A stretch of DNA of 64,000 nt. It comes from Odiellus spinosus (lineage: Eukaryota > Arthropoda > Arachnida > Opiliones > Phalangiidae). The notes under the pieces were generated by a model that was given only the letters and a program-made list of their open reading frames with translations, made no database searches and was not told where the DNA came from. Positions 24,226 to 35,005 of the stretch are shown piece by piece; the first letter of the stretch is position 1; every line of letters begins with the position of its first letter. Location: positions 7,876,501 through 7,940,500 of the forward strand of contig OY987226.1 in assembly GCA_963920705.1 (NCBI GenBank), read 5' to 3'. The position numbers were made by a program, and so were the translations under genes.

Positions 24226-24889
24226 GGTAACTCGTAAAACCATCCGCTGGTAACTCGTAAAACCATCCGCTGGTAACTCGTAAAACCATCCGCTGGTAAC
24301 TCGTAAAACCATCCGCTGGTAACTCGTAAAACCATCCGCTGGTAACTCGTAAAACCATCCGCTGGTAACTCGTAAAACCATCCGCTGGTAACTCGTAAAA
24401 CCATCCGCTGGTAACTCGTAAAACCCTCCCCTGGTAACTCGTAAAACCCTCCCCTGGTAACTCGTAAAACCCTCCCCTGGTAACTCGTAAAACCCTCCCC
24501 TGGTAACTCGTAAAACCCTCCCCTGGTAACTCGTAAAACCCTCCCCTGGTAACTCGTAAAACCCTCCCCTGGTAACTCGTAAAACCCTCCCCTGGTAACT
24601 CGTAAAACCCTCCCCTGGTAACTCGTAAAACCCTCCCCTGGTAACTCGTAAAACCCTCCCCTGGTAACTCGTAAAACCCTCCCCTGGTAACTCGTAAAAC
24701 CCTCCCCTGGTAACTCGTAAAACCCTCCCCTGGTAACTCGTAAAACCCTCCCCTGGTAACTCGTAAAACCCTCCCCTGGTAACTCGTAAAACCCTCCCCT
24801 GGTAACTCGTAAAACCCTCCCATGGTAACTCGTAAACCCTCCCCTGGTAACTCGTAAACCCTCCCCTGGTAACTCGTAATCTCTCCGCT
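24226..24889 (+). repeat. 23-bp minisatellite, 29 units in two variants (array 2)
   Basis: The unit is GGTAACTCGTAAAACC plus a variable 7-base tail. Eight units with tail ATCCGCT (24226-24409) are followed abruptly by 18 units with tail CTCCCCT (24410-24823). Three end units follow, the first two of 22 bp because one A is missing, the last with an ATCTCTCCGCT-like tail. Within each block the units are almost identical, pointing to recent local amplification. The second block has two G runs per unit on the minus strand. Long open frames through it merely reflect a repeat without stops. Confidence 0.95.
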
Positions 24890-26819
24890 GATTCTAAAAG
24901 AATCTTATATTCTTGTAAACTTGGAAAGTCCTTTTAACAGATATCGTCTGAGAAGTGAAATTTCAAAGGGGTTTATGTTGACTGTAACATCTTGTTACTT
25001 ATAGACATCTCTCTTTAAAAAAAGTAAGAGGTGAGTTTGATCACTCGCTGTCAAAGTCTATTTGATAACACGTTCTTTTTAATTAAAAGTCCGTTTTATC
25101 CGAGGAATAAGACTTTTCCAACCGCATAAATAATGGCTAAATTATATGTTGGGGGAACTGTTTTATGAGGAATAATTATCGTATACGTGTTATATTATGT
25201 TTGATAGAGAATGCGCGCGAATCCTTGTTAAAACATAATTTTGGTAATGCGTTCTTTAATTTTCTCATTAATAATGATATAATAAAAGAAAAAAATCACC
25301 TCACGGTCTCCTCTTTGAAAAAAAAAAAAAAAAAAAAAAAAACTAAAATTCCCAGGTAAGAGGAGAAATTCTGAAGAGATGGTGAAATGTGTGGAATATT
25401 AATACGGTTTAATATAAATGATCATTAATATTTGAAAGTATATTCAGGAAATTTCCATGTTTATTTTGATGAAGCTCATTTGCTTATATTACCCTTTTTT
25501 GCATCTAGTAAATAATTGAAATGAAATTTATTTTTCCTGTTCTAAAATAAATGTCAATAATATTTACAATTTTATTATCAAATATTAAAAAACAACGCTT
25601 GACAAGGAGCATATACTAAGACTAAGTCACTATGATGCCGTTATACAACATAATCAGTAATTTTTAATATTTAATTAACATTTATTAATATCACGAGCAC
25701 TAAATAAACTAATTTCTTAATCTACCATCATGTATGCCATAAACTAAATTGTATCATTTCAATGCCCCTTTAAAGATATATTTTGCCAGTTTTTCTGGGA
25801 ATGTCTCCGGATCCAATCAAGCTGAAACGATTCTTAATCACCCCATTTTGACTTCTGGCGATATTTTTCTTTTGGTTTTTCGTTGCCTTCTTTCCACATA
25901 CCACCTTACCTCCGTCCATATGCACAGTCTGTTCGGAAAACTAGCCATTTAATACAAGGCGGAGTAATACCCCACGTTTAACGTTATAAAACTAAAAGTA
26001 GTATTCCAAACCCTTCTCGAACTGATGAAGTGCGTAGCCCTTTACGTACTTGGCACTGTAGAGACTGTACTAGTTCCTAAAATGGAGTCGTTAGGTTTGG
26101 AGTAGGGTGTGACTCCACGCACCCTTTCAGAAATAATAGGATCGCGTAACAAATGTTAAAATAATTTTTTTTCTTTCTTCTTTCTAACATTTTGTCCTTT
26201 CCTATATAACGGTCTCGTTTTTTTTTCGGACCTAGTTTATGGGAATACGCCCTAGTCGTTCTCTACGAAAAAAAAATGACCTTTTAGCTTGGTATCGCGC
26301 TATGGAGTGGATTGGTTTCTTGACCTATAAGATATATACTAGTGTCTTCACGGACATCGAGAGTTTATTGAGCTCAATATCTTTAATAGTCTTTAGAGAC
26401 GATGGATATATTTTTATGCACGCAACTGTAGATGTATATATACTTTAAGAAATATTTTAGTCAACAGTCACAAAGGTTTTTGTTGATAATTCCTTTTCAA
26501 TCAGGTAGCCTATTTAAAACTTTTGGCTAAAATCTCTTAGACATAACATTTTTTTTCTCCCGCAATACTACGTCATGACTATGGTCACCCCGGGCATTGT
26601 AGAGCCTGTAGTTGAATCTCGTGCATTCTTATACGTGATGTCGCTTTCGCGCGGTCTTTTTTGTAAACGTACTTAATTCGTCTGAAAATTATCGTTGATT
26701 ACGTTCCTGAAATAAACTACGTCATATAACGGGTAAAACATTACCTGTATATTTTGGAGATTTTAATTTTGAATATTGCGTTTTAATAGTATGATAAAAC
26801 TAAAAATATAACCAATAAT
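24890..26819. other. AT-rich non-coding DNA
   Basis: No supported gene is seen. It includes a 25-base A run at 25318-25342. Open frames at 25749-25952 and 26239-26448 (+) have no recognisable domain. Confidence 0.5.
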
Positions 26820-26820
26820 C

Positions 26821-27121
26821 CATTCAGGTTCCATAAGAATATGGGAGCATAGCTTTAGCCTCTGGTACCATCCTCAAAAACTTTGTAACAAAAGTTCGTC
26901 CGCAATTTTCGCAACATTTGTACTCTTAGATCTTTTTTCGTTCGGCTCCATTTTTATTGCCCAAAATATTATGTCAAGGTCGTTAGTGGCGCGGGTTAAT
27001 AATATAATGTCATAAGCGATTTACTTGAAAAATCGATTCGAAGCGGACGAACTTTTGCTACAAAGTTTGGGAGGATGGTTATTGAATCGCGGCCCTCCCA
27101 TATTCTTATGGAACCTGAATG
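26821..27121. mobile_element. Fold-back MITE with about 85-bp inverted arms
   Basis: The left arm (26821-26904) and right arm (27042-27121) pair over most of their length. The outer 27 bp are nearly identical (CATTCAGGTTCCATAAGAAT, then ATGGGAG) and the inner ends share AAAAGTTCGTCCGC. The spacer is about 137 bp and non-coding. No convincing target duplication could be read, so the superfamily is open. Confidence 0.8.
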
Positions 27122-27122
27122 A

Positions 27123-29970
27123 ATTCTTGATATAACCCATAAGCAGTCTCGCTTCAAATAGTTTGTAAATAATTAAGTTTTTAACACCAAACATCTTATA
27201 TTTAAATAGGTCATCGCAAAGTTATCCATCCACTATTAGATGCGATAACAAACACCTTTGTTTTTATGATTCTAAACGTCAATGGACAGTAGATAACTCC
27301 GTGTTCTCTCATGCGAACAAAATTACCTTTACGTTAAAGATTGTACTGTAGTAAAAGTTTTAAAGGCGCGAAGTCTCGCATGCCTCGGTTCAAAGTACTA
27401 CAAAGTTTCAACTTCACCTAAGAGTACTACGAAAGGCTAGTTGGTCTTTTCTATTTCCCTTCACGTACTCAAAGGTGATAGTTAACCGCGTGTAGAACGT
27501 GTCATGCGTGACGATTTTGTTCTTTGACATTTGAAGTTGTATACAGGAATTGGTAACAATAGGTCATTTTCCAAAACACAAATTTATTTCAAAGAAAAAA
27601 TTAGGTTATATATAATATTCTTGAATGAAATTCTAAACATTTTGGCGGATGTTTTGGTACTACGAAGTCAGCTCGATTGAAAAAGTCTGAAACGATATAG
27701 TTTTAATTTAAAAAAAATACGCCTAAATAGTAACTGAAGTGAAAACTGTTTAAATTTTGATAATAGAATTTTCATTCGACCAATCACAAGCTAGCCGGCT
27801 GTTATTCTTGTTGTTATTTATTTAATGTGTTTATTTAGTTAAAATTTAAATTTTATTGTTTAAATATACACATAATGGAGTTGAGTTTTTAAAACGTTTG
27901 AAAATAGGCTTAACTTTAAACTGGAGTCTCAAGTATTTGGTAACAGACAAGTTTCGAATTTAAAGTAATTCAACTTAAAATCTTTAAATTTACAATTCAA
28001 TTTATCAATAAAAATTGCGCTCCTATACGAAACAAAAAGTAAAAATTTAATTACGATAATTTGTTAGTCTCAAGGGACCCGCTTTAATAAGAAACAAAAG
28101 ACGACACAGTCTTTTAAAGCTTTCAATTTCTAGTAAACTTGAAACGGGAAATTGAAATTTTATTTTTAACAATGCATCTTATAATCAAACTGACATTAAT
28201 TCACTTTCACGACTCTTAGTATTATTAAATTCTTCAAATTCTTAAAGATCTTCGATGAAAGTCGGGGATCATTTATATTAAATGACATCGTTACAATTAA
28301 AATTTATTGATTGATAAAAATATATAAATTGAAATGTAGTTAAATATTAATGGTAATTTTTTTAAATTTAGTGTCTCTCAGATAAGTTACGTAATCGTAT
28401 CTCATATATTGAACAAAAAAGACCGCTTGAAAAAATCTTTATTCGTTTTCGAATAAATCCTGAATATGTTTTCACTATTTAGCGGAGTTTAAAGTTAATT
28501 TAAAAATTAAGTATAACAGTAATAGCAAATATTACTCAGGAAAGTTACCAACAAATGTCTGTAGTTTCAGTATCAGTAAGGAAAGATTTCTTATAGCCAT
28601 AGATACCAAGAAAATCGTGTCTAAAGTATAAGGTCCAGAAAAAAATAATTAAGGCTTCCCTTAATTGGTTATGTATTTCTCGTACTTTTTTCCAGTCCTT
28701 TATTTGTTAATTAAACGTAGCAAAACAATATAATTTCCAAATTTCTAATCTCGAAAGAGTATAATAATTAAATCAGACCTAATACTTTGTGTTAGGTTTA
28801 ATATTATAAATAATTTGAAATTATTTATAAATCGAGTTTTGCGATAATATAGACTTTTTGCCAGATATTGTCGACTGGGGGTCACTATTACCTCCCAGCC
28901 AATGGGATAAAGGTGACTTTCGTGACGTTTCTCACCTTTTCTATCTTTACGCCGTGTGGAGAATTTTTTCTTCCGCAAAAAGTCTATATGTATAATATTT
29001 CGAATCTTTTTCAAACGATCTTTCCGATTTCAAATGTTACTCCAATTTTCATTTGGACTTCGTGGAAAATCCGTGGAAGCTACACTTTAATTTTGAGTAA
29101 ATATTTCTAGGAATCTGTATCAAGTACGCGAGAATTATTTTAAAATATATTTGCCCCCATGTTCTTCGGTACATAAAAGAGTTTTATTTGAATATACTAG
29201 CAATTTAAAAACTAGTTCCTTTGAAGTCCTATATTTAAATTTATTTTATTTACATTTAAATATATTTCTAAAGTTGGCCCATATTTTTGAATAAAGTTAA
29301 TATAAACACGGATATTTCTGAATGGTAAATTCTAAAACTAGGACGGTGATAGATTTAAAATTAAATAAGTGATTTAAGTGAGACACTCGCAAATATTTCA
29401 TGAGCTTGAAATGGAAATTGAGTCTGATTTTTTGGAAATATCCTTTTTTAGAATAAAAGTTAAATTTATATTTCACTATAGTTAATAATTCTTTTATCGA
29501 TATTTTTAAAATTATCGTTAACATAAAAACAAGTACGATAATATCTCGCATGTTTTTTTTTTGTATGATTGTTTTATCCTCCCTTTAAACACGCAAATCA
29601 ATAAATTTCTTTGAAATATAATCGTGATAATATCACGCATCAATAACCTATTAAAGTATTTTATATTCCCTTTGAAATAAAAACACCCACAGGAAGATAT
29701 ATATTTTTAACTGAAAATGTTACGCCGGGGCAAACTTCGTACTTGCATACTGCGTGGGTGAATTCGAATTTTCGCTTCTGTTTAGCAGATGCTCCCAGGA
29801 TTGTCTCCTTCCTTATGAAAACAACCCAAAAATAAGAGACCACCTTAGACGGAAAAGCTTTCTATCTCGGGGGAATAAAATCAAGATGATGTTTTTAGCG
29901 AATTTTCACGGTGAGAGGTTTCTGTTGAAGACCTATTTAGACACGAATAGCTCTTGGGGCTTCAAAATAT
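27123..29970. other. AT-rich non-coding DNA
   Basis: No supported gene is seen. Overlapping frames at 28745-29110 on both strands and 29297-29551 (-) are AT-rich and unrecognised. The segment at 28849-28890 is homologous to 18745-18785. Confidence 0.5.
28849..28890 (+). repeat. Short dispersed homology, copy 2
   Basis: ATAGACTTTTTGCCAGATAT followed by CGACTGGGGGTCACT matches the 18745-18785 segment with a few substitutions and small insertions. The homology is too short to assign to a repeat class. Confidence 0.45.
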
Positions 29971-29975
29971 TTTCT

Positions 29976-30102
29976 CTGAAGCTTAGTTTACACTATTGCT
30001 CGTAACAACTTTACCCCAATGTTGAGAGGTATAGCTCACGTAACAAAAAATTCTAACATTCACCACTTTGGCAAAGTTTATAAAGTGGAAACTAAGCTTT
30101 AG
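29976..30102. repeat. Small inverted repeat
   Basis: CTGAAGCTTAGTTTACACT (29976-29994) is the inverted equivalent of AGTGGAAACTAAGCTTTAG (30084-30102), with two mismatches. The spacer is about 90 bp. It may be a small MITE; no target duplication was found. Confidence 0.45.
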
Positions 30103-32335
30103 AAGTTAAAATACGTTTGTCGTAAATTTAAGAAGCAATAGAGACAAGTCGTAGACAAAATAATTATGCTTTATACTCTGGTACAACCTTGAAAATTCCT
30201 AAATTCTATTTGGAAAACATGTTTTTTTTTATTAAGTAATTGAATACAAATATCTAAGATTCTTTAAAGTGATGCTCTCAGCATTTTTCTCACGTAATCC
30301 AAATGTAATTTGAATAGCCTTTTCGGATAGAACTTAAAAGAATAATTTCAAATTATTATGTAACTGTAAAAAAAATTATAATCGGAATTTTTAAAATTTC
30401 TACCACAAAAATCAGTTGATTTTCCTTAACTTTGAATATACTGCCAAATCAAGGTAGAATTAATTATAAATTGTATAGATAATGGGAACTAAAATTTGGA
30501 TTCTAACTTTTAAGCGCTTTCTCGAATTCACCTCATTAGTTTCGGCTCAGGAAATATTTAAGCAATGCGGGGAAGCCGAGATTTATAGCATTTTCATATT
30601 TTTATGCCTACACTGCCTTTTCCTTCATTCGTTCCTTTTTGAGTAACAAAGTCTTAAATCTGCGAAACCACGCTATCCCACCTTCTTATATAAGATTTAC
30701 ATCTAGTCTTGAGCCAATGAAGTCAAATTTAAACTTAACAGTTTCAGTAATACACGAATACTTCTAGTAATATTTGCTTTTATTAGTTCATTTTTATTAA
30801 ACAAAATATGTCTGGGAAACTATGGTTCCCCTAAATTTTTTTATTCCTATTTTTTTCGTTCCTTCAGTATGGGTGCCACGGGATTTCGAGGATCTAAATC
30901 CGGATTTACAAACCTATCCATTTTGCGACTCCCCCTCAAACTCTATGTTCATTGAAGTTATTTTTTTCCAACGCTTGGGTAAGAAAAAAAAACTTCCCCT
31001 TCTTCTTTTTCGGAAGTTGGCCCCTTCACTTCCGGAGGGACCAGGCCCGAATCGGGGTACGAACCTAAGAAGTTCAGTTAAAATCATTCGCTGATTTCAG
31101 CGAGTAAAAACGAAAGGTCATATACTTTTCTATTTGTTTGTTTTGAAAGACTCGAAGGTAGACTGGTTTTGAACGTTATGAATTAATCTACAAGCGATTC
31201 TGACTTTAGGAGAAAAACGAAATATCGCCATTAAAATGTGTTGGGGATTTTTCAAGAGAATATATGTTACGAAGGGCGACTGATGTTTTTTGGCGCTGCG
31301 GTGACGTTTTGAATAATGTTCTGATCTATTTTATTTCTGTTCAAAATGGTTATACCTAAATAAAAACGTGTGGGTGGAAAACTTCGAAAAGATAGATTAT
31401 ATAGTAGGGTAATATAAATATGAAATATTGAGTTGCAGGTGTAACCACCCAAGACGATCAAGTTGCTTAGCTAGTTTGAAGTGTCTGGTGCGTCTCAAGA
31501 AAAAATGCGAAGGTCTTGTAATTAATGTATATTGACTGTTTTTGAGGGGGTTTTATTACATGATGGTGCGTGGTATTGGTAGCTTTTTTTAAATGAGGAA
31601 CAGTTTATCATATTATTATATATAACCATTAACCTGGGACTCGTATATAGAAGAGGGAAACTTGGAGATAAAAATGGAACAGCTTTTGAATTTATTTATA
31701 CACGTATTTTTACCCTTCCCCTGCCCCTTTCTTCATTGTAATTCTAGTATAGAAATTAATTACCTCACTGCAAGCTACTAGCTAAACGCTCAAATTATTT
31801 CAAATATATAAACGCTAATACAATCTGAGGATCTGTTGGTGGCCCGTGACAAAAGAGGGATTGAGAGAGCGAGGGAATTCGCTACATACATTTCTTGAAC
31901 CGAGTAAATCTACCCTGTATTATAGCGCTTTCCATTGGGTGCTCCACAAGAGCTAAAAAATCACTTGAGAAAGTTTAATATTCTTCTTGGTGCTCAGTCA
32001 AGTAACATTTTTTCGTTCCTCTGGGAAAATAGAGCGCTCGCGAGGCCACTTTGGTTGCTCTGCCTTTTTCGAGAGCAAAGGATTGAGAGCATTTTTTCAC
32101 TGATTTGATTGCGAGATGCGAGCTTGGGCGTGGGCAATTAGGTTTTCAGTGAGATTTAGAGCACTCTGAGAGTGGTCGAATATAATTCGCTATTAGTTAC
32201 GGTATGCCATTGATGTTTTGATATAATAATATCAACAAGAATAATTTATTTGATTTTAATTCATGAATTTCGTTCAATAGTTTTTATTATTAATTAATAT
32301 TCTTATTTGTATAACAATCAATTTTTATTTTTCAG
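30103..32335. other. AT-rich non-coding DNA
   Basis: No supported gene is seen. The frame at 30822-31094 (+) is unrecognised. The right end is a pyrimidine-rich tract leading into the candidate exon at 32336. Confidence 0.5.
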
Positions 32336-32580
32336 ATTTGAACCAATATGATTCATTCCGTTGTAAAGAGATGGCGCCGTAAGCTTAGACCCGGGACTCC
32401 ACGTACGGCTAGCGAGCGAGTCTCCCGAGTCCCCGCGGCCTCGCCTGATCCAAAAGTAACCGAACAGGATCTATACAATCATACTGAACTGATTCAACTG
32501 GGAGCTCCTAATTAAAGAGGCGTCTGCTAGTGACAAAATATGGCCGCTTCACCCGCTTGTATGCTAAATTAATTCAACAG
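32336..32580 (+). other. Candidate exon 1 of a spliced transcript
   Basis: A T-rich tract ending TTTTTCAG (32328-32335) is a good 3' splice site. The following 245 bp are about half GC, far above the flanks. The segment ends AACAG followed by GTGTGT, an acceptable donor. It contains a 55-codon frame, listed separately. No promoter is visible just upstream, so if real it is an internal exon whose 5' exon lies further left or outside the window. Confidence 0.35.
32348..32515 (+). CDS. Possible 55-residue small protein, unrecognised
   Basis: The frame starts at an ATG in acceptable context (AATATGA), with a TGA in frame just upstream, and ends at TAA 32513-32515. The product begins MIHSVVKRWRRKLRPGTPR: a very basic N-terminal third, then a Ser/Pro/Arg-rich middle, then an acidic to polar C-terminus ending LIQLGAPN. 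I see no signal peptide, membrane segment or known domain. The frame fills most of a GC-rich, splice-bounded segment, and the other two frames are closed early; this is the main argument for coding. It could equally be an upstream frame in a non-coding RNA. Confidence 0.25.
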   Translation: MIHSVVKRWRRKLRPGTPRTASERVSRVPAASPDPKVTEQDLYNHTELIQLGAPN

Positions 32581-32661
32581 GTGTGTAATATTTTAGTACG
32601 TATTTATGTTTAATTAGTGTCTTATTTCTTGTATTAAAACTATTTATGTGTTTTTCAATAG

Positions 32662-32793
32662 TTCTGGAGTGTATTTTTATTCAACAACAAGTATCAGTTT
32701 TGATGTAAAAAGATTTGAAAATAATATGATGCCTAGTCCTAACCCTAAAGCCACACTGCCACAGGCGTTGCTGGATCATTAAGGCTTCTTCGG
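32662..32793 (+). other. Candidate exon 2 of a spliced transcript
   Basis: An 81-bp GT-AG interval (32581-32661, GTGTGT to TTTTTCAATAG) separates this from candidate exon 1, a typical insect intron length. The segment ends CGG followed by the consensus donor GTAAGT (32794-32799). It holds a short frame (ATG 32726, MMPSPNPKATLPQALLDH, stop at 32780-32782). No next exon was identified. Confidence 0.3.
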
Positions 32794-33350
32794 GTAAGTT
32801 TTTACATTACGATTACATATTCATATTTATTGTCTTTAAATTGGGCCATGCCGTCGCAGAACATTGCCATTATAAGTGTGATATAGCTTGTTGTATTTGG
32901 GGATTATATTGGGTCATGCGGGTCATGAACCATGCTGTAATATACATGAATTATCATGTGGTTTTTGGGGAGAAGTTAGACAACAGTAATTTGATATAGA
33001 TATTACTTTGATTTCTACGGTTCCGTTCAATGATGAAACTGAGTAACGGAAAACCAGAGATGTTTGTAGCATCACTTGCGGTGACTGATAAATTAACATA
33101 ACCATTTATTTGCTGATCGCAGTTGTGGGACTGCTTCGTAGGGTGTAACACCGTTGAAGGCTAGCGAAACAGTGCCTAGTGCTTAGCTAATTAAGGCTTC
33201 AATTAAGTCCCACCTCTTGCTGATCATGAACCATGCCATAATATACATGTAATTGCTTGTGTTTTTGGGAGAAGAAGAGAGACAACAGTTGATTTAGATA
33301 ACTTTGAATTATGCGGCTGCATTCAGTAAATTCAACTAACGGAACCGTTC
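32755..33350 (+). repeat. Diverged direct duplication
   Basis: GGTCATGAACCATGCTGTAA at 32918 and following bases (to about 33010) recur at about 33221-33310 as ATCATGAACCATGCCATAAT and onward. Shared blocks are ATATACATG, TTTTTGGG(G)AGAAG, GACAACAGT and later AACGGAA. The sequence just before each copy also matches loosely (CATTAAGGCTTCTTC versus AATTAAGGCTTCAATT). The period is about 300 bp and the copies are much diverged. Confidence 0.5.
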
Positions 33351-33477
33351 TCTCTAAACACCACGATCGAACGATACCAGAGCCAGGTATCGGAAATGAT
33401 CAAACATCAATTACCGTAACTGCCGTAACTGTGATAGTAAATTTTCATGAATTTAATACTAAATCAAAATTTAATTT

Positions 33478-33585
33478 ATAATTTAATTCTAAATCGTAAA
33501 TTAATTTATCATTTGTTTAATTCTAAATCATAAATTAATTTATCATTTGTTTAATTTTAAATCATAAATTAATTTATCATTTACT
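33478..33585 (+). repeat. 34-bp AT-rich tandem repeat
   Basis: About three units spaced exactly 34 bp (33482, 33516, 33550), each with TTTAATTCTAAATC, then ATAAATTAATTTATCATTTG. It runs directly into a second tandem array with a different unit. Confidence 0.8.
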
Positions 33586-33586
33586 G

Positions 33587-33690
33587 ACATAACAGTACCA
33601 TCCTAAGTTATAATTAAATTTAACATAACAGTACCATTCTAAATTATATTTTAATTTAACATAAACATACCGTACTGGATTATAATTTAA
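33587..33690 (+). repeat. 36-bp AT-rich tandem repeat
   Basis: About three units of roughly 36 bp with AACATAACAGTACCAT, then CTAA and an A/T tail. The last unit is diverged (AACATAAACATACCGTAC). It follows the 34-bp array without a gap. Confidence 0.7.
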
Positions 33691-34366
33691 TAATCTCGTT
33701 AATAATTTATTTTAATAATTGTCTAATTTCTTTAACCATTATCAGTAAGTTTAGTAAGTAAAATAATCTTTATGATGATCCAAATGAATCAGAATCATCT
33801 TTTTATATTTCTTATATTAAAGCCTTAAGCTAAAAATACAGGGAGTAAACACGGGGAATCAACTTAGAAATATCGATAAATTGTATCGAAATCGGAGAAG
33901 TTCGGAGCCAATTAATATAGAGATCAATTTCTTAGAAATAGCCCTTTAGTCGGTATTAAGGGGTCGAATGCCCACTATACTAGGTAGAGACGAAGCTATG
34001 GCCTATGGGGTGGGCGATGGGAAATAGTCGACATCCAATATTAGAGGGCCTTTTAGTTTCGATACACGTGTGTCGAATATATATATATTCCATCGGAAAA
34101 TCCGATCAAATAATGCAGGTACTGAAGCGTAAGTGGAGCCTGCCAGGGCTGAAAAGGGGACGAAAGGGGAATGAAAAGTAATATTCTTGCACCCAAAAGA
34201 TAAACTCGAGGCATCCATATCCAAGTTGCGAGTTATAGACGAAATATATTGATATTTTACCGAGCAAAAATATGGTAACTTCAAAATTTATATTTGCAGT
34301 TTTGATATACTTATAGCTATATTTTTAATCTGAAAAGATTTTTTCGGAAAATAAATCACTACTTAA

Positions 34367-34509
34367 AGGCCTAAGATTTCTGCCTGTCACCTACCTGTTT
34401 CACTGGAAGTGGGCTCACCTTCTGAGCTTCCCCTTGGGTAGCAATTCAAGAGAGAAGCCTGGAGGGTGAGTTTGTTTCCAGGGTGACAGGCAGAAGTAAT
34501 CATAGGCCT
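34367..34509. mobile_element. TTAA-flanked hairpin MITE, 143 bp
   Basis: TTAA stands on both sides (34363-34366 and 34510-34513). The termini are AGGCCTAAGATTTCTGCC with TGTCACC, and the inverted GGTGACAGGCAGAAGTAATC with ATAGGCCT. The interior pairs further, so almost the whole element folds as one hairpin. Termini differ from the AGGGAGAATG elements, so this is another family using the same target. Confidence 0.8.
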
Positions 34510-34831
34510 TTAATACTACTGGTTTTAGATTTAATAGGGGGTGCTTTAGGATACTTGTAATCATCACATCCTGTTGTTAGGTTAGTGACAATACTGGCTA
34601 ATCACTAACGATCTCATGGACTAGTCTTTGTACACCATAATATTTATTTCGCATTAATGTTGTAGGCAACCACAGAGGCATATAGTAATTGGTTGCCAAT
34701 ACAGAATACACATAAATTAATATAAAATTTTGCAACCTGCTATTAGCAAAACTATAACATTACTTTTGAGCCCTGGGACTTTTTTTAAGACTACTGTCGC
34801 TATCTATGAAGGAGACTACGATAAATGAAAA

Positions 34832-35005
34832 TATAGGTCGGCGTTTGGACAAAAAACTCGCAAATGTTAAAGTGTGAATAATCAGTTAATTTATGCACAG
34901 ACGTTTCTAATACATTGAATTTATCATAGACTCCTATGGATAATCTCTTATTGTGGATAAAGATAGGACAAAGAGGATTATCTACTCCAAACGCCGATCT
35001 CTATA
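34832..35005. mobile_element. MITE with TATAGGTCGGCGTTTGGA termini
   Basis: TATAGGTCGGCGTTTGGA (34832-34849) faces TCCAAACGCCGATCTCTATA (34986-35005). TGAAAA flanks both ends directly, a likely target duplication. A second inner inverted pair, GATAATCTCTT and AAGAGGATTATC, makes the interior fold as well. Confidence 0.7.

Noticed and set aside
24084-24823. Long minus-strand open frames (106 and 218 codons) reading a 23-residue repeat (FYELPGEGFTSYQ...)
   Set aside because: The 23-bp unit lacks stops, so 69-bp periods stay open in more than one frame. Two frames overlap, there is no start context and the array is plainly a DNA minisatellite.
33478-33690. CRISPR-like regular repeats
   Set aside because: The units are contiguous without unique spacers, AT-only, and the genome is animal; these are ordinary tandem repeats.
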